This document shows, one piece after another, positions 8,930 to 19,044 of a stretch of 64,000 nt of DNA. A model generated the notes under the pieces. That model was not told the origin of the DNA, made no database searches, and saw nothing but the letters and a program-made list of their open reading frames with translations. Position 1 is the stretch's first letter. Each line of letters opens with the position of its first letter. Source of the stretch: Hibiscus mutabilis (Eukaryota; Streptophyta; Magnoliopsida; Malvales; Malvaceae); NCBI GenBank assembly GCA_019671005.1, contig CM033728.1, forward strand, positions 23,201,099 through 23,265,098, written 5' to 3'. The position numbers and the translations under genes were made by a program.

Positions 8930-10010
8930 TATTCTTTTTTTTCTTTTTCGGGATCACTCTAGACTGCCCGTTTTCAGGTTTTCACCCTAGAGTTCATTTC
9001 CTCACTCTCTTTTTTTTGGTCCGCCTTGCATTCTGGCTGTGTGTTGATGCTTGTTTTTCGTAAAAAATGATTGATCCTCCAAAGCTCCTTGAATGAAGGG
9101 TTATGTACATTTCTGGGAGTTCTTGTGATTGGTATGCCCATATGAAATGTTCCTCTTTTTTTCTTTCTTTCTTTCTTCTTTTTTTCTTTTCTCTCTTTTT
9201 TTTATTTGGATTGCTCTAGACTGCCCACCTTTGGATTTTCACCCTAGAGTTCACTTCCTTCTTCTGTATCTTCAGATCAATGTATTTTGGTTGGATATTG
9301 ATGCTAGCATGCTCAGGCAAACTACTCCTTCCTCTTCATCTTCAGGGTCGCTCTAGACTGCCCATTTTTGAGGTTTCGCCCTAAAGGTCATTTACCTTTT
9401 CGAAATTGGCAATCTTTGGGCCGACTTGTCTTGACTTGACTTCAATTCAAGCTTCTATACAAATCTTCAAAATTGTGGATTCTTTATGTATCTCTTGCTC
9501 ATTTCTTACAATTGAAGTCTTGATCTTGTATTGTTTGATCTGTGTGTGAAGTATATACAGTATTTTCTTTTTATTTCTTTTGTATTTTTTCTCTCTTTCT
9601 TTTTTTTCTTCATCTTTTTTTTCTTCTAAGGGAATTCAACTCATCACAGTCCTTTTTCTTGAGGATAATGATGGAGCATACAACAGAACCCTAAGTTACT
9701 CGGCATAGTCATGATTTGAATATATCACTCATATAGCTACTCCACTTTTGACTTAAAAGATGGATAGAGCATACAACCACCTTCTGAGCTTTTCACTACA
9801 GCGGAATGCCCCATAAAATTCTACTCATTTCTCTCTTTTTAAACACTCTTATCTAGGAATACCTTTTAGTAAACCCAAACAGTGGAGTGTAATCTCTCTT
9901 TTTCTTTCTTTTTTTTTCTTTTTATGTCTCTTTCTTTCTTTTTTTCTTTCTTTTCTCTCTTTTTTAAGACTGCCTATTTTGGGTTTTCAGCCTAGAGTCT
10001 CTTTCCTCTT
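8930..10010 (-). repeat. Interspersed CTCTAG hairpins and polypyrimidine tracts
   Basis: Four copies of a block at about 8951-9000, 9208-9260, 9347-9395 and 9966-10005, with the core CTAGACTGCC(C/T)...TTTTCACCCTAGAG. In the first, ACTCTAG (8956-8962) and CTAGAGT (8987-8993) form a perfect 7-bp inverted repeat. The third is partly decayed. CT tracts of 40-70 bp lie between the blocks. Region is non-coding. Confidence 0.7.
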
Positions 10011-10889
10011 GTTCGAGTCTATGGATGTATTCTCGAATGAAACTGTATCTATATCAGACATTGTCGCTTGTTCTCGCTTGAACGTAATTAATTCTACCCA
10101 GCTCTTCTAAACTAGTGCCTATCGAACGGTAGAGTCTTCATGTATCTTCTTCTTACACTATTTAACTTAGTGTACTCGCTCTTGATTGCTTTGGCCTTCT
10201 GATTGCCATTTCTTAAGTTGCTTGGTTTACTTTATGAGCATAAACTTGTCTTCATCCATTTTCCTCTGTAGTTCTATGGCCTTCATGTCCAATCTATCTG
10301 GTTTCATCGCTTTCTCTTAGTAAAGTGAAAGAATACCATTTGTCCTTCCATTCATAGATGTCTTGAGAAAGCCTTCAGGGGGTAACGGTTTAGGGTCAAC
10401 TCTCGATTCAAGTATCTTAAACGACAAGTGCTTGAGAAGAAAATTCCTAAAATGGGAACTACCCATTGTCTAAACACTCGCTTTGTTCCTCTGTTGGCCT
10501 AAGTGAATTAACAGACACCCACATTTGTAATATCCTCACAACTTTTAATTTCTTCTAATTATAAGCAACTTAGAGATGATTTTCGAATTTGAATCACAGG
10601 TATTCTTGCATTTGAGATTCAAGGACCTAGTATAGAAATGATATATATATATATATGTCCAAAAAAATGTGTATATGTGTATGGAAAATCAAAAACTGCC
10701 TCATAACAATGAATGAAATGTTTAAAGAATCAAAGAATGCAAAAATGCTTTCTAAATGGAAATGGGAAAAAATACATGTTTGAGAGTTTTTCTTTTCAAT
10801 TTTTTTAAAACATTGAGAATTTCTTTGTGAACTGATGGGAAAACCATAGGGACCTTCGGACTACCTCCCGAGTACTAACTTATTTCGGC
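10010..10889 (-). other. Non-coding segment of the Ogre-like body
   Basis: No coding signal on either strand. There is a short TA run at about 10641-10656 and otherwise unremarkable A/T-rich sequence. On the minus strand it directly follows the gag remnant, where protease and RT would be expected in a complete element, so pol is deleted or was never present in this copy. Confidence 0.5.
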
Positions 10890-11850
10890 CCTTTCAATTT
10901 AGTGTAGGCTTGCCATTTCTCTTGCTTTTCCTTGTTGGATCAATTCTTGCGTTAGGACTCCCTCGCCAACCAGCTTCTGGATTTCTCGGTGCCAAGCTCC
11001 AATGCCCCCACATAAAACTCATATGCACTATTCAGGTCAAAGTTGTGCGCAAATGTGCCAGGTGTAATATTCATCGACCTAGGGGTGAGCTTCTAACCTT
11101 CGACCAAATAAGAAAATATGTCTGAAATGAGTACCCCAAATATTTTCAGACTTGCCCGATGAATTTACCTCGGTGATTCGGAGGGATTATCATACCTCTT
11201 TCTCTTACCGTTATGAGAATCTTGAAAGTAGTACCCATTTATCTTTTTCTTTTCTTCTGCTCCTAGGTAGGTCTGGTCTTTAAACTTAGGTCCCGTAGTG
11301 CATGTTCAATTCTCTCTCCGACTATCATGAAGTCCTCAAAGCTGGCCTTCATTTTCCCCAGCATCTTATCAAAGAAAAAATATGAAAGGTGGCATGAAAC
11401 ATGGAAGTCACTTTCCTCTTCGTTTACGGGAGGTTGCACCTGGGTCGCTAAACATAGCCACCTCAAAGCACATTCCTTGAAGCTTTCATCAAGTTTCATC
11501 TTTGTACCCTGGAGATACTGGCGATTTGGTGCTAGGCCCAAAGCATATTTATATTGGCCCAAAAAGGCATCGGTTAAGTCTCACCACGACTGAACTTGGT
11601 CTCTACTTAAATAGTTATACCATATCATGATGGGTCATGCTAGACTGTCGTGGAAGCAGTGGAACAATAATTTTTTACTCTCAATGCAGCCCTCCATCTT
11701 TTTGCAGAACATGGTCAGGTGAATCTTGTGGCATCTTGTTCCGTCATCATGCGCAAATCTATGAATCTTTGAAATCTGAAGGAATGACCAAATCAGGGTT
11801 CAAACAGAGTTTTCTTGCATAGAAGGCATCAAACTTCTTCTCTTTTTTTC
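10890..11850 (-). pseudogene. Ogre/Tat-like gag
   Basis: The gag polyprotein forms the RNA-binding particle shell. Stitching minus frames across stops gives the usual Tat-lineage order. LCLNPDLVIPSDFK lies at about 11800, then KIHLTMFCKKM, LLFHCFHDSLA, a W-x-x-Y-L-S-R-D-Q-V-Q-S-W stretch, DAFLGQYKYALGLAPNRQ, and ESFKECALRW...TQVQPP. It ends with GERIEHAL at about 11300. The cleanest open part is 11263-11562. Farther left, to 10890, a damaged Cys/His-bearing tail can be traced. At least one frameshift (about 11750) and several stops break it. The motif string is specific enough that gag identity is near certain. Confidence 0.8.
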
Positions 11851-12839
11851 TCGAGCCCATCTTCTAACTGCTCGAATCTTGATTTTTGAGAGTGTTCAAT
11901 TCTTTGGATTACACCCCAAAAGTTTTATGCAAGGTAATGATAATGTTATGTAAAATATGCCATGGCTGTACAATGTGATGCAATGCAATGCATGAATGCA
12001 AATGCGGTGTTGATTTTTGAACATTCCTTAAAAGAATTTCATTCAATAGAAAAATGTCTGGTTGCAATAAACTAATAATGAATTACAGGTAACAATTAGC
12101 TTCCTTCTACAGATCTTGACTTCGGAAAGCAAAGCTCGTGCTCTACGTCTCGACATCGTCTTCAGGATGATGGGTGACCTCGTCTTCTCTTCTTATGCTA
12201 CTCCATAGACTTGTGACGCCATGATCTTCATGCTTTGGCTTCTAAGAAACATTGACAAGTGTAGGCATAATGCATACAAGAGTTTCTTCTTCGGTTGATC
12301 TGGGTGCGAACAAACCGATCTTTGAATAATGCGTCTAAATAGGGTTGGATCCTAACGGTCCAAAGGTGTCTACTTAAAATCTTTAAAACTTTTGGGTTTA
12401 CATTAAAATTCTCAAAGATCATTTGGTTTAAAGATTTCCCCTTTTTATTATCAAAAAGTTTTAACTTACTTAAAAAATGAAACTTTTAGGGGGGTTTTTG
12501 AAAGTTTTAAGAGGAAAAAGAATTCAAAACACAATAATAATATTTTCAAATTTTTTTGAAGGGGTTAAGTTAAAATCTTTGAGATTTTTACAAAGGGTTA
12601 AATGTGAAGATTTTAAAATTAGTGTTCTATAGTCCCCACTGGATCCTCTGCGCCGCACGTGCCTTACTATTGGACCGTCTTCTTTCTCGATTGGTCTTTG
12701 CTCGGCCTAACTTGATACTGTAATATTATCGTTTTCAGCAAAGCAAACATTTTTTCTATTTTGAAAGCGTTTTAAATGAACTGTTCTTGAATCAACACCA
12801 TGTCATGATATGCAAAATGAATGCAAATAAAGGCGTTGA
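11851..12839 (-). other. ORF1-gag spacer of the Ogre-like body
   Basis: No protein motif recognised. It contains an A/T-rich stretch with repeated AAAATTTT- and TTAAAATC-like words at 12340-12630. A spacer between ORF1 and gag is usual for this lineage. Confidence 0.45.
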
Positions 12840-13600
12840 TTCCGCTGGTAATCACCCCATCGAACGACTTTCATAGGAATTAAAGGGTCCAGATTCTAGA
12901 GCCAGAAAAGAAGACTTCTACAGATATGCTCCTTTACATGTTTTTGGGTCACACTCAAGGAAATGAAAGTCTCGGTTAAAATCGCTGATACCGGGTTTGC
13001 CTTTCACTTCATGCGTTCAAACAAATCCAAGATGGCTACATCGATGTTTCCAAGGACCCTCGAGAAAATGATCAAACCCTATATCCCTAATGAGAACATG
13101 TTCGTCTTCATCGCCTCATCCAGGTGTGCGGGTATGATGTCTCAGATACACTCCCATGCACAGGCTAGGCTGGCTCCTTGACTCTGAATCAGGCCATTGA
13201 CTCAATCGTCACTCATCTTGGCTAAGGTTTTGAACTTCAATGGAAAATTCTAGTTCCTTGGCGGCTTCATATAGATCCAATCTTTCTTAACATTCTTCTT
13301 GTTGAGCAAGGCTGTGTACTCTTCTACCGTGGGTATCATGTCATGTTCGTTGAAAGTGAAGCAGCAAAAAGTAAGGTTCCAAAACTGAAATATGGCTCGA
13401 CGCAAAGGCTAATTAACTCGGACATACATTAAATGTGCTATGTCGCCATCCTTCCCAAATCTCTTTAAGCTCCCAGAGGTCATTTTGTTGTAGGATCTTG
13501 TATGTATATCCTGGCATTATACGCTTACTCAGCGAACTGTTACCTTGGGCCCACTGGTTGACTTTTGACCAATGTTTGACGGCTGTTCTTGAGATACCTT
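12840..13600 (-). pseudogene. Ogre/Tat-like ORF1 (mobile-domain-like protein)
   Basis: Reading the minus strand leftwards across stops gives FWNLTFCCFTFNEHDMIPT, then VEEYTALL near 13330-13400. DDWVNG-like text follows, then DIIPAHLDEA with a hydrophobic LGIxGLIIF segment and RVLGNIDVAILDLFERM near 13020-13060, then NPVSAILTETFISL near 12970. This order is that of the plant-mobile-domain-like protein encoded upstream of gag in Ogre/Tat elements. Its role there is unknown. Many stops make this copy non-functional. A homologous N-terminal piece is at 43231-43520. Confidence 0.7.
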
Positions 13601-13605
13601 TTATC

Positions 13606-16600
13606 TATAATACCTCAGTTTTAGGGCTTAGCGGTTTAGAGGGTTTATTAGACGGTTCGGTAGACCGGAGTAGAGATTCGAGTCAATTTCAGGATCGTAT
13701 ATTTTTGGTGTTGGAAAAATTATGGAAAAATGCTTAAACATCATTATTAATTATGTATTTAATAATTGTGGAATCAATTTTCAAAAATGGGTTTTGGAAG
13801 ATGGACATTTTGGCTAGTGACCAAAATGAAAGTTTTGAAAACTGTGATTTCCTAGTGACTAAAATGAAAAGGGTCAAATACTTAGAATCTTTAAGGAGCT
13901 ATTTTACCAATTGGTTTTGATGATTTATCCCTTGATTTGACTTATTTTAACATGTGATTTAATTAGTAATTAAAGAGGATTTTGTTAAAAAGTTAGTTAA
14001 CTTTGCTAAAACAAAAATCACGTCATTTTCTCTCAACTTTTTCTCTCCATTCTCTCCTCTTCCAAACATTAAGTTTTTCATCAAATTTCCAGAGGTGAGG
14101 TGGTTTCTAACTTGATTTTATTGTTTCAAATTGTTTTATAAAGATTGTTTATACAAAATCTTACAATAATCTTGTGTTTTCTTAGCTTTTCATAAATCAA
14201 TTGAGGGAGAAACTTCACAATAGGGGTAAGGTCCGAGATCTTCTCTATTGTATGGTTCTTTATTGAAATTCCCAAGCATTTGATCCTTGTTTTGTGTTTC
14301 TAATCTTATTTTGATGATTTTCCAATGTTTAATTGAGTTATTTGGGGAAAATGAGTTGATTCTGAATTGGATCTGATTTCTAGTAAGTAAGGTTGCTTTG
14401 ATTCATATTTTGGATGTTTAATAATGCTGATAAGTGATTTTTATCAATGAAATCCTGAAACTCAAGAATCTCTATTTGTTTGGGTTGTTAGTTTTGAGGC
14501 TTTGTGGTGTTTATATGGTTGTAAGGTTACTAGAGGTGGTAGGTTGTTTTGAATCTATTTTTAGATGTGTTTTGGTGTTAAAAGTGATGTTAGCTTGATA
14601 GATGTTGGTTGGGATGTGTATCGAAGTGTTTTGGTTATGTTTTCGGTTGTTGTGGATGGTTAATTGTGAAGGTGTTGCGGAAATCCGTGAAGGATTATGG
14701 TTGTTGTGTTTAGAATGCATTAATCCTCTGTTGATTTGTGATAAAAAAATAGGGGAGGTTGATCCAAAAGTGTTTGGAGAAGCATTAGAGGCTTTGGATT
14801 CTTGATTTCGTGTCGCCGAATCGAGGTTTCGCGTATCGGTGAGTGAAAATATGGTTTAAAGCATTTTGATGTTTTAGGAACAGAGTTTTGGGAGTTAAGG
14901 TAGAGCTTGAAACGCTTACCTAGACCCGGAAGTAAGTATAAAGTGGTTTTCTCTCTCGGTCGTGCTTGTTTGAAATGGTTTTATGCACTTGTTTTAATTT
15001 ACATGTTACATACTGAAGGATGCACATGGTAAGTGGTCCTTGTAAGTATGGTTTATACTTGTGTTTTAAAGCATGGTTGTTGCTTGGAAAAATGGCATGG
15101 TTTAATGCTTGTTAAAAACAGTGAGGTAAATGTTGAAATGGTTAATTATATTGGCAAGTGATGTGGTTTTAAAATTGTTATCGGATATAGTTGGCCGGCC
15201 ATAGGATTGAGTGCACTGTAAATAAGTCACCTTGGATATTGAGGGGTTTATACAACGTACCGAATACTCTATCCAAGTACCCTAACGGTAGAGGGGTTAA
15301 ATAGTACTGAGTACTCCTGTTAGTGGATTAAGCGTCTAACCGATGATTAGGGTGGATGTCCTCGTGATTTGTTATGGTACCCGGTTGTTATTGTACCTAG
15401 TTGTTAATGTACCGCAATTGTATTGTATCGCTATTCCAGTTGAGATGGCTTGAAGTGTTGGGTTAACACTTGTTGAATCCGTGTATTCGATGAACTCTTT
15501 TGTTATTGAACTTGTTAATGATCACTTGAAAGCCAATATAATTGTTAATGTATCATTGAAATGTTTATGTTGTATAATGTGGTTTATACATGTTTCTCCT
15601 TAAGCTTTGTATTTGGTAGTAGTGCACGGGAAGGCTTAAGTGGAGGGCTAGCAATGTGACTTGCTTGAATAATGATACATGTAGCATACGGTTTAATATG
15701 CTGGTTTAAATGATATAAAGTGCATGTTTTAAAAGGGGCATGATGATGTTTTAAAGGATGATGTTATGTAAATGATTTTAAATGCATTGATGGTGTTTGT
15801 TTTTTAGCACTCCTCACTAAGAATTGTGTGCTTTCACTCTCATTGCCCATCAATATAGGTAATTGAGGTCTCGGAAGGCAGCAAGAAGCAAGTGGATCTT
15901 GGAAAGACTTGTTTCCAAAGTATGTTTTAGTTTAGACTATAATGAATAATGGAAATGGAGTACTTGTTGTGTTTTGGGAGATGTTTTGTGAAACTCCATG
16001 TTTGAGCATGTTCCTTTAGTAGCTAATGGGTTGCAAATGGCCTTTAAGGATTGTTTTTGGAGCTGGTTTACCTTTTGATATGTTGGTTGGATGCATATTA
16101 GGAAGCATGCCTATAGATTTCCTCTTTGATGCATGAACCCTTGTTGAGTTGTTAGAATTGTGATGCTAATTAGCATGAGATATGTTTGACATGTTAGTAT
16201 TGTGTTTAAAGCATGTTGGAGTGGTTTGAGTATGCTTTTGGGATGAAAAATTAGCCAAATGTGACATTACAGGCCCAGGCGTACAGATACGTGGGGTACC
16301 GTATCAGTACGGCTAGGCAATTACAGGCTTGTAGGATCGGTACGGGTCTGGTGCGTTTTGATATGCCTAGGCAAATTTGGCCATGCGTACCGATACGGGG
16401 ATGGGCATTTCGATACGAGTTTTAGCCTCTGGAATTCACTTTTGCAACTTGAACCCGCGTATCGAAACACCTAAGAAACCGTATCGGTACAGTTTAAAAT
16501 ATTTCAAAAGTTTGGTATTTCATTTAGGCATATCGATACAGCTTGGTGGTGTATCGAAACAGTGTGTTTCAAACTGTATCGGTACAGACTTACCTGTTTC

Positions 16601-17034
16601 GATACGGATGACCGTTTCTCACGTGAATGTCACTTTTGGGCAATTTTGCTTTCTTTGCATTTTAGTCCCTAATTCTTGCCGATGCAATTATATGGTAGAA
16701 TGATCGGTTTGAGCTAAAAGTTGAAATAAAAGAACATAACCTAACTAATTAAAAGTTGGTAACTTAAAAATGAGTTTTAATCCTTAAATTTTCTGTATTC
16801 GTAAAATTGGTCCCCAATTTGCAAATGTGATCAATTGGATGTCAAATTGATGCCCGATTGAGTTGGGGTTGCACCTGATGTCCGTATGAACATGTAGGGT
16901 TAATAATTGGCATCTAGATAAGATAAAAGAAAAAAATGGACTGGGTTTGGTTGTATCTCTTCGGTTTGCTACAGTAAACCTAATATAGCCTTCTTGGTTC
17001 AATTGGGCGTCTAGCCCGAGTCAAGGGGGTTACA
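13606..17034 (+). repeat. B1 5' LTR (3.43 kb)
   Basis: Defined by alignment to the B2 LTR (57076-60583). The start TATAATACCTCAG corresponds to TGTAACACCCCAG and the end is GGGGGTTACA. The terminal TG has decayed to TA. Shared landmarks are GACGGT(T/C)(C/T)GGT near the start, a GGCCATAGGAT(T/A) phrase (15197; 58668), AGGCAGCAA (15878; 59331) and the GTATCGGTAC cluster. Most of its 3.4 kb shows no coding potential. Confidence 0.88.
16271..16613 (+). repeat. Cluster of GTATCGGTAC-type near-palindromes in the B1 LTR
   Basis: About twelve occurrences of a 10-12-bp word in both orientations, for example CGTACCGATACGG (16384), CCGTATCGGTACAG (16478) and CTGTATCGGTACAG (16575), with variants such as ATTTCGATACG. 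The same cluster, diverged, is in the other B-type LTRs at 45685-46078 and 59870-60150. Confidence 0.8.
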
Positions 17035-17039
17035 TTTGG

Positions 17040-17052
17040 TGGTATGTGAGCC
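17040..17052 (+). promoter_or_regulatory. B1 primer-binding site (tRNA-Met type)
   Basis: TGGTATGTGAGCC lies six bases after the LTR end. The usual initiator tRNA-Met site is TGGTATCAGAGCC, so there are two mismatches. B2 has TTGTATCAAGCC at the same place. Confidence 0.75.
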
Positions 17053-17302
17053 AGGTTTGGTTCGTTTGGGAGGTTGTTGTGTTGTTGTCGTGAGTTATGC
17101 TCTATTGTATGATGTGTACGGTGATTGTGGTATGTACAATGGTTGATATGTACGGCGATGATATATGAATGATGACTGTTGTATACTATGTTGGGGATGT
17201 TTTGGGTACCCATTGCCTTATTATTGTAGTCTAGAAAGTTGATTTTTGAAATGAAAGTCTTTGATCCTTGCTTAATGCTGGCTTGACTACTTTTGTTTTG
17301 AA

Positions 17303-18440
17303 ATGATTATCATGCCTTCGATATATTTTAGCATGATGGGACCAAGGATAGAGTTGCGATCTAGTGCGATTGTTGCTGTCATTGGGCAAGATGATGAAGG
17401 AGAAGTTGTACCGCCTGGAGGGTTACCACCATCCCCACCTAATCCACCTGAGGAAGTGGAGCAAATACCACCCGTGCCAGCTGGGCCAGGGATAGGTGAT
17501 ATGGCACCGTTGATACAGACCATGACCGGTGCTTTTCATGTAGCAGTTGCGGGTGTCCGTGTGCCAATACCACCGGTTGAGGGGCAAGGTTTGCCGCATG
17601 AGCGTCTTCGTAGTTTGGGTGGAGTTGAGTTCCGAGGGTTGTCGCCTGAGGTTTCTGAGGGTTGGTTGGCTAGTACTAAGAGGATACTAGGCCAGATGAG
17701 GTGTACCGATGCTCGTAAGCTGGTTGTGTTGTTTCCCTGCTGCAGGGTCATGCTTATACATGGTGGACTACCATGACATCTGATATGGCGATAGATGATG
17801 TGACATGGAAGTTCTTCTGTGAAGCATTCCGGAAGAAGTTTTTGGGAGTCCAATATCAGGACGAGAAGAAGTGTGAGTTTATGGCTTTGGTACAGGGCAG
17901 TATGTCTGTTGTAGAGTTTGAGGTGCAATTCATGAGGTTGAGTCGGTATGCACCTGAGTTGGTTCCTAACAAGCGTACTCGATGTGATTGTTTCTAATAT
18001 GGGCTTGTACATGATGTTAAGGCATACATGCTAGCTGCTGATTACACCAACTTTGATGTGTTGGTTTCGCGAGCTAAGGATGTAGAGCAGAATTTGGGAT
18101 TGGCTTCTGGATCGCGAGGATCTATATCGGGTAAGAGAACTGTTGATTTGGGTTATAGCAGTGGTTAGGCCAAGAGGTACCGTGACAGGAGGTTTCGCCC
18201 AGAGCCGAGGCATGGCAGAGGTGTGGTGGGACGTGGAGTCTATGGGCAGGGTGCCCAGGTTAGAGCACCGTTTAGCACTTGTTGGGTTTGTGGATCCCGA
18301 TATCATTTGAGGTGAGATTGCCCGCATTTGGCCAGGGAGGGTCAAGCACCTGCACCTGTGGTGGCTAATGCTTGTTGGAGTTGTGGGTCAGGCAACCATC
18401 AGAGGCCTGATTGTCCTTTGTTGGCCCGAGGTGGGTAGGG
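17303..18440 (+). pseudogene. B1 gag
   Basis: The chromovirus gag starts with a Pro-rich leader (about residues 35-65 of the first open frame). LRSLGGVEFRGLSPE and an ILGQMRCTDARKL segment follow. A frameshift near 17740-17760 separates this from the next frame (17773-17997), which holds the capsid part WKFFCEAFRKKFLGVQYQDE, EFMALVQGSMSVVEFE and RLSRYAPELV. After a TAA at 17995 the frame continues to LAADYTNFDVLVSRAKDVEQ. Two zinc knuckles lie at about 18280-18325 (C-W-V-C-G-S-R-Y-H, then a TGA before the last D-C) and 18375-18415 (C-W-S-C-G...H...C). Several stops make it defective. Confidence 0.85.
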
Positions 18441-18540
18441 TGTTGTACCTGTTATTGTTCCGCAACGTGGTTGTGGTCATGGTCGCGAACCGTTTCAGCG
18501 TTTAGATGGTGGATAGAGGACTGTAGCTCATACTGTTGCT

Positions 18541-19044
18541 ATCCAGCCTGAGGGAGGTGGACCAGCTAGGGTGTATGCGCACCGTGAGGGTCGCAATGAC
18601 ACTGATGTGATTGCAGGTACTTTTACCCTACAGTCTTTGTCGTTGTATTCGTTGGTTGATTCTGGTTCTACTCATTCATACATTTTGAGTGAGCATGCTG
18701 AGCTGCTCGATATATTTGTTGAAATCCTTAATGTGGGTGTTAGAGTGATTAGTTCTCTTGGGGAGACAGTCATGGTTAGGAGGTTGTATCGTAGGTGTTC
18801 GCTGATGGTCTATGGACATGTGTTTGCTATGGACTTGATGGAGTTACCATTCCATGGTTTTGATGTGATTTTGGGTATGGATTGGTTAACCGAACATCGG
18901 GCTATGGTGGATTTTGAGACCAAACATATATCTTTGAGGTTGTCGGATGATTATGAGGTGGTGGTTGTTGGCGAGAATGCCAAGTTTTTGTCTAATGTCG
19001 TTTCGGCTTTGGAAGCAAGACGAATGTTGGATTCGGGATGTTAG
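18541..19044 (+). pseudogene. B1 aspartic protease
   Basis: Retropepsin-like protease that would cleave the polyprotein. The active-site triad is LVDSGSTHSYI at about 18652-18684, with D-S-G intact. A hydrophobic F-D-V-I-L-G-M-D-W-L motif lies at 18861-18890, the usual conserved C-side motif of Ty3/gypsy proteases. The frame is open from 18571 to a TAG at 19042, which separates it from RT. It is the best preserved B-type protease in the window; B2 has lost the Ser of DSG. Confidence 0.85.

Larger units (their letters stand above)
8674..13605 (-). mobile_element. Ogre/Tat-like element body, right half (ORF1 and gag, no pol)
   Basis: Read on the minus strand it holds an ORF1-type region (13600-12840), a spacer, gag (11850-10890), then non-coding sequence to 8674 that continues across A1 to the tandem arrays at 1-1580. 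No protease, RT or integrase motif is seen in either half. The ORF1-then-gag order is characteristic of the Ogre/Tat lineage. A tandem-repeat-bearing 3' non-coding region is known in that lineage. The 5' LTR is missing because B1 begins at 13606. Confidence 0.7.

Noticed and set aside
14511..14805. Small open frames inside the B1 LTR
   Set aside because: They are within an LTR, have no motif and are not conserved in the B2 LTR.
17287..18345. Minus-strand frames across B1 gag (17287-17523, 17536-18012, 18031-18345)
   Set aside because: They are complements of a well-supported gag on the plus strand.
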